31,078 nt of DNA from JAADHY01 sp964428935 (GTDB taxonomy: Bacteria; Planctomycetota; Planctomycetia; Planctomycetales; Planctomycetaceae), in contig CAYSAG010000019.1 in NCBI GenBank assembly GCA_964428935.1, forward strand, positions 1-31,078, given 5' to 3'. Below, piece after piece: positions 24,560 to 31,078 of this stretch (the stretch's first letter is position 1; each line of letters starts with the position of its first letter). The translations under genes were made by a program, and so were the position numbers. The notes beneath the pieces were generated by a model. It was given only the letters and a program-made list of their open reading frames with translations. It ran no database searches and was not told where the DNA came from.

Positions 24560-25160
24560 GGAATGCCTCCCCCCCTTTCGGAAACCGAAGGCCAGTGGCG
24601 GCGCAGCCAAACGCGCGACCGTCGGCCCCGTCGAGTGACGCCGAGCCACACGGAGCCGATTATGGGACCAGGCGTCGCGCGGGTCAACAAGCCGGACCGG
24701 CGGTCGGCTCACCAAAGCGTCGCAGACGGCCGAAGCGGAACCAGGGCCAGCACAGGGAGAGAGACACGGCTCGACTCTTTGGGGCGTTTTGGGGGACGCA
24801 CACAGCGTCAGGTCACACGGACTGGGCGAGCGGTGAGTGGTGCGACCACGCGGTGACCGAACCGTTGCGTGCGAGTTCGTGGTTCCCTCAGTGGCGAAAG
24901 CGGGGCACGGGCCCGTGTCGCGCGAACGGGACCTCCCGAGCTGGTTTGTCCGTTCGTGCAAAGGCTCGGTTGAAGAGGACCGGGAACTTGAGAACCCAAC
25001 CACGTCCCGGCCACTTGCGGTTCCAGCTGCAGACGGACTGGGGTGCGCGCACCTGGTCTTGGACCGGAAACGGCCAGTCGAGTCCCGGCAGCAGTCGCCC
25101 AAGAGTGGGAGGGGACGGGAAGAGGCGTAGTGCCGGGGCGGGAACCGCGCCGTCCGACCT
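24560..25160. other. gap between DUF4340 gene and TIM-barrel gene
   Basis: Holds the promoter at 24659-24687. Other features: a small stem TTCGG/CCGAA (24577-24589) beside the ribosome binding site of the gene at 24559, GTGGT/ACCAC around GCG (24837-24849), a 12-bp palindrome CACGGGCCCGTG (24906-24917), and a copy of a short sequence also found after tig (25085-25108). No gene and no clear terminator for the DUF4340 gene. Confidence 0.5.
24659..24687 (-). promoter_or_regulatory. sigma70-type promoter of the TIM-barrel glycosidase-like gene
   Basis: On the minus strand TTGACC (24687-24682) and CATAAT (24664-24659) are 17 nt apart, each matching the consensus in five of six places. Transcription should start near 24652, leaving a leader of about 93 nt. 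This is the best promoter match in the window besides that of the tRNA. Confidence 0.75.
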
Positions 25161-27314
25161 TTACTTCTTCTCGGCAGCCTTCTTGGCTGCGGCCGGCTGC
25201 GAGGCAGTGGGCTCTTGCTGTTTCGTGTCAGGCTTCGACGTGCTCCCTTGTTTCGGACCTGGCCCGCCAGACGGCGCCTGTGCGGACGAGCCGGGCTTGG
25301 GAGCAGTCTTCGGTTTTTCTTTTGCAGGTGGCGCGGAACCTGCCGCTTGTGGCTTGTTTTTCTGCGACGACGCGGGCTGCTCGGTCTGAGGCTTCACACC
25401 CTCCGCCGAGGCTCCTTCGCCGCTCGGTTTGGCCTTGGCCGGACCGGTCGTCTTTTCCTTCTGCCCCTTGGCCGCCGCAGACCCAGCTTTTGGCTTGGCT
25501 TTCTGTTGTTCCTTGGCCTGTTGCTTTGCCTTTTGCTGGGCAGCGCCGGCCTTGTTTTGCTGAGCCTCGCCAGCTGGCTGCTTCGCGGTTGCCTTTGGGG
25601 ACGTCTCCTTCTGGCTGCCGGCTTGCTCCTCTTTCTTTTCCTCCTGCTTCTTCGGCTTGACCAGGTCGGCCCGTGTCAGGCGGAGCTTCTTGAAGCTGTC
25701 TTCCGAAATGACGAAGTACCAGTTTGCGAACCGCTCGTTCAGCTCGGCAACCTTTTCCTTCCCCTCCTTGACTTTGCGGTTGTACTCCTTCAGGTCCTGT
25801 TCGTACTTACTCTTGGCCTCCTCGTACTTCTTCAAAGCCTCCTCGTACTGCTTACGCAGTTTTTCTTTCTCTGCCTGTTCCTTCTTGCGTTCCTCGGCCG
25901 ACTTGCCTTTGTCTTCCTGCAAGGCTTCGTCGGCACCGAGCTTGTCGATGTCTACGCCGGCGGGCTTCTTCGGTTTCTTTGGGGCCACCGGCTTCTTTCC
26001 CAAAAGCGATTCGTCGAACTCCACGCGAACGAACAAGTAACGGCTCTTGCTCAGCTTCGTGCCCGAGTCGCTTTCAGACGACTCTTTCTTCTCCTGTTCG
26101 GTCTTCTCGCCCGCTGCGTCTTTCGACGCACTCTTCGATTGGTCGCTCGCCGACTGCTCCGAGCCTTTCTTCGACTGGTCTTTGCTCTTGGCTTCCTTTT
26201 TCGAGCTCTTGCCGATTTCAATCTCTTCTTCCGTGCCTTCGAACACGTTTCCGAAGTGCAAGTGGTAGACGACCCCTTTATTCGTGTAGGCCGTCAGCTC
26301 ACCCTCGCGCGAGTAAACGCGAGTCTTCTTGGGGTCTCGCTGGTCCGGTCCAAGGAAGAAGCCGCGTTCGGCCAAGTTGTTTCGCAGTTGCTCAATGACC
26401 ACCTGCAGGGCCTGCGGGTTGTTCTTGATTGCGTCGGGTGGGTTGAACGTCAGGTCGGCCGTCAAAAGCGGTTTGCCTTCGTACTGGGGCTTGGGACGGA
26501 CTCCGACCAGACGAAGGTCTTGCAATGCGAACTCCAGCGACGTGATCTTGCTCTTGTCCAGCTCTTCGGTCTGCTCGTTCAAGCCGGCCAGCTTCCAGTC
26601 GTCGGTTGAGCTGTTTCGGGTCAGCTCGAACGTTTCTTCGCCGACCATTCGACCGGTCGTGGGGTCGATGATTGGCTTCGACTCGGCGATTTTGACCAGG
26701 TCGTAGCGGTCCAGCTTGAGCAGGTTCGGTTCGACCCAATCGGCGAACTTGGTCGACACGTCGAGGTTCAGCTTCGCCCGGTAGACTTCGTTTTCGTCAG
26801 CGCGGCGAATGTAGTACTCGTTTTCCGTCCCTTCGACCTTCTTGCCGATGATGAAGTCCACCAGAATGTTGCCGTTCTTGAAAAGCGTGATTCGGTGACC
26901 GCGGCCTTTCAACGAGGGGTTGGATTCGTCCAACGGGTCGATCACGCCAAACCGGGCGTGGTCGGTGGGCCGACGGCTAGCCAAGGCTTCCCGCTTGATG
27001 CCGATGAGCGAGGCGGCGGTGCGGGCGAGCCGTTCCTTTGCGTCGGCCGGGTAGTTGTGGTGAGAGGGAATTCGCCACGCCCCGTCCTTGTACTCCACCA
27101 TGAACGGCTTGGCCGACGCGGTGTCTTCGTCGTAGACCACGACGCGCAGAGCCGTGGCCTCGCTTGGGTCCTTGAAGTCCGGGTAGAACTCCTGCCCGAC
27201 CTTCTCAAACCCGGCGATCGGCTTGGGACGGGTGACCCAATCGACGACGATCGCCAGCGTCAGCGAGAAGACTGCCGCAGCCACGAAAAAGATCGTTTTC
27301 TTTGCCTGACTCAT
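25161..27314 (-). CDS. DUF4340 membrane-anchored protein with Lys/Ala/Gln-rich tail
   Basis: A 717-residue protein, third gene of the ABC module. Residues about 7-25 form one membrane anchor (TIFFVAAAVFSLTLAIVVDW), so the rest should be outside the cytoplasm. About 55-360 is the DUF4340 core (FMVEYKDGAWRIPSHHNYPA; RITLFKNGNILVDFIIGKKV; NEYYIRRADENEVY; KFADWVEPNLL). About 370-420 is a Lys/Ser/Glu-rich insert. About 470-525 is a charged coiled coil (QYEEALKKYEEAKSKYEQDL) leading to WYFVISEDSFKKL. Residues 553-717 are low-complexity Lys, Ala, Gln, Pro and Ser. DUF4340 proteins occur beside GldG-like auxiliary proteins in many bacteria; role unknown. It starts 134 nt after the permease stop, with a strong hairpin in between. 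The ribosome binding site is weak. Confidence 0.9.
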   Translation of the reverse strand: MSQAKKTIFFVAAAVFSLTLAIVVDWVTRPKPIAGFEKVGQEFYPDFKDPSEATALRVVVYDEDTASAKPFMVEYKDGAWRIPSHHNYPADAKERLARTAASLIGIKREALASRRPTDHARFGVIDPLDESNPSLKGRGHRITLFKNGNILVDFIIGKKVEGTENEYYIRRADENEVYRAKLNLDVSTKFADWVEPNLLKLDRYDLVKIAESKPIIDPTTGRMVGEETFELTRNSSTDDWKLAGLNEQTEELDKSKITSLEFALQDLRLVGVRPKPQYEGKPLLTADLTFNPPDAIKNNPQALQVVIEQLRNNLAERGFFLGPDQRDPKKTRVYSREGELTAYTNKGVVYHLHFGNVFEGTEEEIEIGKSSKKEAKSKDQSKKGSEQSASDQSKSASKDAAGEKTEQEKKESSESDSGTKLSKSRYLFVRVEFDESLLGKKPVAPKKPKKPAGVDIDKLGADEALQEDKGKSAEERKKEQAEKEKLRKQYEEALKKYEEAKSKYEQDLKEYNRKVKEGKEKVAELNERFANWYFVISEDSFKKLRLTRADLVKPKKQEEKKEEQAGSQKETSPKATAKQPAGEAQQNKAGAAQQKAKQQAKEQQKAKPKAGSAAAKGQKEKTTGPAKAKPSGEGASAEGVKPQTEQPASSQKNKPQAAGSAPPAKEKPKTAPKPGSSAQAPSGGPGPKQGSTSKPDTKQQEPTASQPAAAKKAAEKK

Positions 27315-27374
27315 TGCCGTCAGTCCGTTTGCTCTGACTGTCCGACTGTCTTAGGAGAGGACACACGCCGCTTC

Positions 27375-27414
27375 TTTCAGAACCGGTCCCGTGTTGCGGG
27401 TGCGGTTCTTGAAG
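27375..27414. repeat. strong stem-loop between permease and DUF4340 genes
   Basis: AGAACCG (27379-27385) pairs with CGGTTCT (27403-27409). CCCG (27388-27391) pairs with CGGG (27397-27400) inside, around a five-base loop and a 2x2 internal loop. TTTC (27375-27378) and GAAG (27411-27414) extend the base past one bulged T, 15 pairs in all. On the minus strand, the direction of the operon, no T-run follows. It may set the ratio of the two proteins by mRNA processing or partial termination. Confidence 0.5.
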
Positions 27415-27448
27415 GGACACCGACGGGCGCCGAGCGTCGCCGGTTCCG

Positions 27449-30103
27449 TCACCGCTTCACGCGGCGGGCTTCTTCGATGTACCGCAGCTCGGTGTTGACC
27501 CGCACCAGCAAGACGATGATTCCTAGCAGGACCGCCGGTACCGGTGGCAGAGAAACGGCTCGCCAGCGAATTCGGTTCTCCAGCTCACGAATCTGTCGCT
27601 GTTCGCGCGCTCGAAGCTCTTCGATCTTCCGCTGCTTTTCCTGCTCGATTTCGGCCCGTGCGACGTCCAGCCGTCGCTGCTCGGTCTGCTTGGCGATTTC
27701 GAGCTTTTGCTGTTTTTCCAGCGGGCTGAGGGTTGGGTCTTCTTCGATTTGCCGAGCGATTTTTTCGAGGCTTTCGCGCCGTTTGGCCAGTTGCTCGCGT
27801 GCCTCCTGCTCGGCCTTCTGCTCTTCTTCCGCCCGTCGCCGACGGTACTCGGCCGCCTGACGTTCAATCTCCACCAGCGTTCGCTGCCGAATCCGCCGCT
27901 TCCGCAGCTCGACGTACGACTCGTCGCCCGCCAGCACGTCGACGGCGTTCAACACGAACTTGACGTTGTCCAGTTTCAGGTCGGCCGCCTCGCGCCGCTC
28001 GACCGTGAACAACAGGTCCGAAACCAAGTCGACGTCCGCGACGTAAATCACGTTGATGCCGTCGCCGGGCTTGATTTCTTTCGAGCGAATTCGAGCGGCA
28101 ATCACGTGCGACTCATTGTCGACGAACCGCGCCGGGTTCGGATTGATTTCGATGCCCATTCCGAAGAAGGCGGGGCGAGTAATTTCGTCCCACTTCAACA
28201 CGCCAGAGTGTGTGCTGGTGCGAAGCAAGGGCTCAAAAATCAAGTCAGACCCTTCCCGTGGACGAATTCGGCCTGGGTACAGAGCCAGCACCTCCTGCAG
28301 CCCGCTGGTCACGGGACTACTTTCGTTGAACGCCCCTTTGACGCCGCTCAACGGCGAAATGAAAACAAACTCCGGCGGCCAGACCTGGGCAAAGCGGGGG
28401 TGCAACGTCTGACCGACCAAGTCCCACACCACCTCGCCGTTGTTCCAGGCAATGCCCAAAGCGTTGCACAGCGTGGTGGCGCGTCCGCCGTCCGCCTTTT
28501 CCTCGGTCGGTCCCCCGAACATTCCCCCCGGTCGCGGTTTGGGCATGCGCGGCGAGTTCAGTCCGTTGTCGTACCAGGTGAGCGGGTCGTCGAAAATGAG
28601 CACCGGCTTGCCCGACTTGACGTAGTTCACAAAGTTTTCCATTTGCGGCTGCGTCAACGACGACGGCAGCACGGCAATCAGCACGTCGTACTTTTCGGTG
28701 TCAATGGGCGAGTCCGGCGAGACAGGCTGCACTCGGTACTGCTTTTTCAGCTCTTTCGAAATCCGCCACTCGGGCTGGCTGGTGAACGTGGCCATTCGAA
28801 AGCCACCCGTGACCAAAGCGTCCGTCTGTAAAATGCCCACCGTCAGCCGCTTCTCTTGCGAGACGGTTCGAATCGACCGCGTCAGCTCGTACTCAATCGG
28901 GGTCCCTTCTTCGAAGATTGGAATGACCACTTCGTCGTACGGGCTGCTGACGACGGCTCCCAGGTAGACGTCTTGTTCCTCAAAACGGCCTTCCCGTTGG
29001 GTTTGAACCCGCAACGGCTCAATGCCGTAACTTCGTGCCTCTTCCGCCTCCTCACTAAACGGTTCCACGTCCACAAACCGGACCGAAATGCGACTGCCGC
29101 CAATGCGGTCGTACTGCCGCAGGAGCCCGCGCAGCCTTCTTTTCTTCCAGACGAACTCGCGTGGAACGTCGACGCTCATGAACGCCTGAATCAAAATGGG
29201 CCGGTCTTTGCTGAGTCCTTTCAGCAGCTTCAGCGTGGTGTCGGACAGCGTAAAGGCCTTTTCGGCCGTCATGTCGAATTGCAGGCCCAGCACCTCGCTC
29301 CCCTTGCCGACTACGAAGTTCATGCAGGCCAAAATGACGGCCAGCGACAAAGCCCGGAGCCCAAATTGCACCTCCATCAGCTGGCCTTCCCGGCCGCTGC
29401 TCCAGTGCCGTCGCCCGATGATGACAGCATTCAAGTACAGCATGAACGCCGCCAGTGAGGCGAAGTAAACAATGGAGCTCACCGGAACAATGCCCATGGT
29501 AAACTCCTGCATTTGCTCCGGCAGGCTGACGCTTTTGAGCAGCTCATTTCCGGGAGCCAGCCGGTCGATGAAGACGGGAATGGCGCAAATGGCCGCTCCA
29601 AGGACAAAAGCGACTGTGTTGCTGCTCGTCAGGACCGACGCAAACATGCCGGCGGCCACTAAAGCGGCGCCGGCCAGCCAGTAGCCCAAGTAGGTAGCAA
29701 TCAACATGCCCCAATCGGGGTCGGCGTACCAAGCCAGAACGCCCAGCTGGGTCAGCGAGAACATGAGCGCCACGGTGTAAACGCACAGGACGGCCAGGTA
29801 CTTGCCCAGCAAGATCTCGAAGTCCGTGGCTGGAAGCGTGAAGAGCAGTTCGTCCGTCCCGAGCTTCTTTTCTTCGGCCCAGGACCCCATTGTAATGGCC
29901 GGGACGATGAACAGCAGCAGCAGCGGGTAATAGCGGCTCAGCTGGTCCAGGTTGGCCAGGTTCGCCGCGAAAAATTCGGGGCTAAAGGCAAAGGCTGCAC
30001 AGGCCACCACAAAGACGACGATGAACAGGTAGCCTAAGACCCCAGAAAAGTAAGCCGCCAGGTTCCGTTTGAAAACGGCGTTGATGACGTGCTTTCTTAA
30101 CAT
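27449..30103 (-). CDS. fused ABC-2 permease (GldF-like) and auxiliary protein (GldG-like)
   Basis: An 884-residue protein. The N-terminal part (1-235) is an ABC-2 permease with six predicted membrane segments near 20-40, 58-75, 101-122, 134-158, 163-179 and 205-229, and the family stretch SWAEEKKLGTDELLFTLP. A seventh segment at about 250-266 opens the GldG-like part, followed by its hallmark TAEKAFTLSDTTLKLLKGL. An extracytoplasmic domain runs to about 745 (LTVGILQTDAL; KYDVLIAVLPSSLTQPQMEN; GKPVLIFDDPLTW). Residues about 750-843 are a long Glu/Arg/Gln coiled coil (EQKAEQEAREQLAKRRESLE), and a last membrane segment lies at about 853-869. In gliding Bacteroidetes GldF and GldG are separate proteins. 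The ATPase gene is 128 nt upstream, DUF4340 134 nt downstream. Related sets also occur in non-gliding bacteria, so motility is not implied. Confidence 0.92.
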   Translation of the reverse strand: MLRKHVINAVFKRNLAAYFSGVLGYLFIVVFVVACAAFAFSPEFFAANLANLDQLSRYYPLLLLFIVPAITMGSWAEEKKLGTDELLFTLPATDFEILLGKYLAVLCVYTVALMFSLTQLGVLAWYADPDWGMLIATYLGYWLAGAALVAAGMFASVLTSSNTVAFVLGAAICAIPVFIDRLAPGNELLKSVSLPEQMQEFTMGIVPVSSIVYFASLAAFMLYLNAVIIGRRHWSSGREGQLMEVQFGLRALSLAVILACMNFVVGKGSEVLGLQFDMTAEKAFTLSDTTLKLLKGLSKDRPILIQAFMSVDVPREFVWKKRRLRGLLRQYDRIGGSRISVRFVDVEPFSEEAEEARSYGIEPLRVQTQREGRFEEQDVYLGAVVSSPYDEVVIPIFEEGTPIEYELTRSIRTVSQEKRLTVGILQTDALVTGGFRMATFTSQPEWRISKELKKQYRVQPVSPDSPIDTEKYDVLIAVLPSSLTQPQMENFVNYVKSGKPVLIFDDPLTWYDNGLNSPRMPKPRPGGMFGGPTEEKADGGRATTLCNALGIAWNNGEVVWDLVGQTLHPRFAQVWPPEFVFISPLSGVKGAFNESSPVTSGLQEVLALYPGRIRPREGSDLIFEPLLRTSTHSGVLKWDEITRPAFFGMGIEINPNPARFVDNESHVIAARIRSKEIKPGDGINVIYVADVDLVSDLLFTVERREAADLKLDNVKFVLNAVDVLAGDESYVELRKRRIRQRTLVEIERQAAEYRRRRAEEEQKAEQEAREQLAKRRESLEKIARQIEEDPTLSPLEKQQKLEIAKQTEQRRLDVARAEIEQEKQRKIEELRAREQRQIRELENRIRWRAVSLPPVPAVLLGIIVLLVRVNTELRYIEEARRVKR

Positions 30104-30170
30104 GGCTCTTCTTATTCCGTGCCCATTGGCGCTTCTAAGGGTTGACGTCGTGTTGCCGGTTTAGGGCTGC

Positions 30171-30197
30171 AGCGGAACAAGTCGCCCAACTGCGACT
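30171..30197 (-). terminator. weak hairpin between ATPase and permease genes
   Basis: AGTCGC (30180-30185) pairs perfectly with GCGACT (30192-30197) around a six-base loop. On the minus strand TGTTCCGCT follows, making a CTTGTT tail. Only six pairs inside an operon, so attenuation is more likely than full termination. Confidence 0.3.
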
Positions 30198-30231
30198 CGA
30201 CGGCACCGCGGCCTCACTGCTGTCCGTCGAG

Positions 30232-31005
30232 TCAGGCAGCCGGAGCTGGTCGACCGAACCCCATGGTCAGCCGACGGAACCGCTCCTCCATTTCCGACTC
30301 GTTTTGCCCCAGTTCTGAAACCGGTCCATCCAAGACAATTCGGCCCAGGTTGATCAAAATAACTCGACTGCACATGACCTGCACCTCGCGCAGAATGTGC
30401 GTCGAAACAAGGATCGTTTTCGTTTGGCCCAGGCTGCGAATGAGTTGGCGGACGTCGTGCACTTGGTTGGGGTCCAGGCCGGCGGTCGGCTCGTCCAAAA
30501 TGAGGACTTCGGGGTCGTGCAAAAGGGCCTGAGCCATTCCGACCCGCTGCCGGTACCCCTTCGACAGCTTACTAATGGGTTTGCCCCAGACGGTTTGGAG
30601 CGCGCACTTCTCGGCGACGAAGTCCAACCGTTCGTCCAGGAAGCCTTTAGACATTCCACGAGCTTCACCGAGGTATTTCAAAAGGGCTCGCGGAGTCATT
30701 TCGGTGTAGAGAGGTCCATTCTCCGGAAGGTAGCCAATCAACCGGCTGGCTTCGACTCGCTGGGTCGCCACGTCGAAGCCGCCAATCAGGGCCATGCCTT
30801 CGGTCGGAGCCAGGTACCCGGTCAGGAGACGCATGGTTGTGGACTTGCCAGCGCCGTTTGGCCCCAGGAAGGCACAGACCTGGCCCCGCGGAACCGTAAA
30901 CGAGACGCTGCGGACTGCGGCGAACGAGCCGTAAAACTTGCTCAGCCCGCGCGACTCAATCATTGGCTTGCCGTTGCCTTTTGACTTTTTCGTGTCGTCG
31001 CCCAT
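30232..31005 (-). CDS. ABC-2 type transporter ATPase (GldA-like)
   Basis: A 257-residue ATPase that would drive the permease encoded next. The ATG at 31003-31005 has AGGTG six bases upstream; an internal ATG at residue 15 is less likely. Walker A GPNGAGKSTT lies at about 48-57, the signature LSKGYRQRVG at 147-156, Walker B VLILDEPTAGLD at 167-178, and the H-loop at STHI (His203). The Q-loop position reads GYLPENGPLY, with Glu95 where most ABC ATPases have Gln; I recall this Glu from GldA-type proteins, so it is a family trait rather than damage. A basic N-terminal stretch (TKKSKGNGK) precedes the domain. First gene seen of a minus-strand module with the permease (27449) and DUF4340 (25161); more genes may lie upstream, outside the window. 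Confidence 0.95.
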   Translation of the reverse strand: MGDDTKKSKGNGKPMIESRGLSKFYGSFAAVRSVSFTVPRGQVCAFLGPNGAGKSTTMRLLTGYLAPTEGMALIGGFDVATQRVEASRLIGYLPENGPLYTEMTPRALLKYLGEARGMSKGFLDERLDFVAEKCALQTVWGKPISKLSKGYRQRVGMAQALLHDPEVLILDEPTAGLDPNQVHDVRQLIRSLGQTKTILVSTHILREVQVMCSRVILINLGRIVLDGPVSELGQNESEMEERFRRLTMGFGRPAPAA

Positions 31006-31078
31006 TGATTCACCTGCCGGTCTGACTTGGTCCGCTCGGCCTCTGTCGGCCCGTTGTTGTTTTCTGTGGGTTGCCCGT
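31006..31078. other. short sequence upstream of the ATPase gene, cut by window end
   Basis: Only 73 nt. It contains the ribosome binding site of the ATPase gene. I see no convincing promoter, so the operon may begin beyond the window. Confidence 0.4.

Noticed and set aside
24560..25102. Upstream extension of the TIM-barrel protein to 25102
   Set aside because: The extra 181 residues are Ser/Arg/Pro-rich, contain the promoter region, and lie before a signal peptide with a good Shine-Dalgarno site.
25161..25660. Tandem DNA repeat in the tail of the DUF4340 gene
   Set aside because: The tail is of biased composition (Lys, Ala, Gln, Pro), but I find no regular repeat unit at DNA or protein level.
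1..31078. CRISPR arrays, insertion sequences, prophage or toxin-antitoxin genes
   Set aside because: No regularly spaced repeats, transposase, integrase or small paired genes were seen.

Overview
The window looks like a piece of a Planctomycetota chromosome, most likely of the Pirellulales type. I infer this from high GC (about 60% or more), many exported proteins of families typical of that phylum (Tat-exported Gfo/Idh/MocA oxidoreductase, HEAT-repeat protein, right-handed beta-helix protein, DUF4038-type and TIM-barrel glycosidases), two adjacent clpP genes behind a trigger factor gene, and large GC-rich gaps between genes. I could run no database search, so the phylum call rests on remembered family patterns. 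I see no phage, IS, CRISPR, toxin-antitoxin or integrase sequence.

Layout. 1-946: 3' part of a malic enzyme gene, cut by the window edge. 1151-1744: a small pilin-like membrane protein on the minus strand with its own terminator. 2572-2720: promoter, tRNA-Gly(GCC) and T-run. 3492-6902: tig and two clpP genes, a protein folding and degradation module, followed by a lipoprotein gene (6981-7868). 8073-13151: three minus-strand genes for exported proteins (oxidoreductase, HEAT repeat protein, carbon-nitrogen hydrolase). 13832-16180: two plus-strand exported proteins. 16231-17055: folK with an unusual C-terminal extension. 17376-18590: a coiled-coil protein. 18920-20449: a CobA-HemD fusion for tetrapyrrole synthesis. 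20541-24559: two convergent exported glycosidase-like proteins. 25161-31005: a minus-strand ABC-2 module (GldA-like ATPase, fused GldF/GldG-like permease and auxiliary protein, DUF4340 protein).

How the genes work together. Trigger factor receives new chains at the ribosome and ClpP degrades failed ones. The ABC module is one functional unit, since ATPase, permease/auxiliary subunit and DUF4340 protein recur together in other bacteria. The exported enzymes suggest carbohydrate scavenging, but no substrate can be read from the sequence.

The most unusual large-scale signal is compositional. The tetranucleotide GATC is almost absent from 6861 to 26542 (one site seen, at 14320) although it is common in tig-clpP-clpP and present again in the ABC module. 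Several gaps also hold strong, unexplained stem-loops (13383-13439, 16176-16235, 17138-17166, 18816-18866, 27375-27414), and minus-strand hairpins tend to be followed by a short CTTGTT-like tail.
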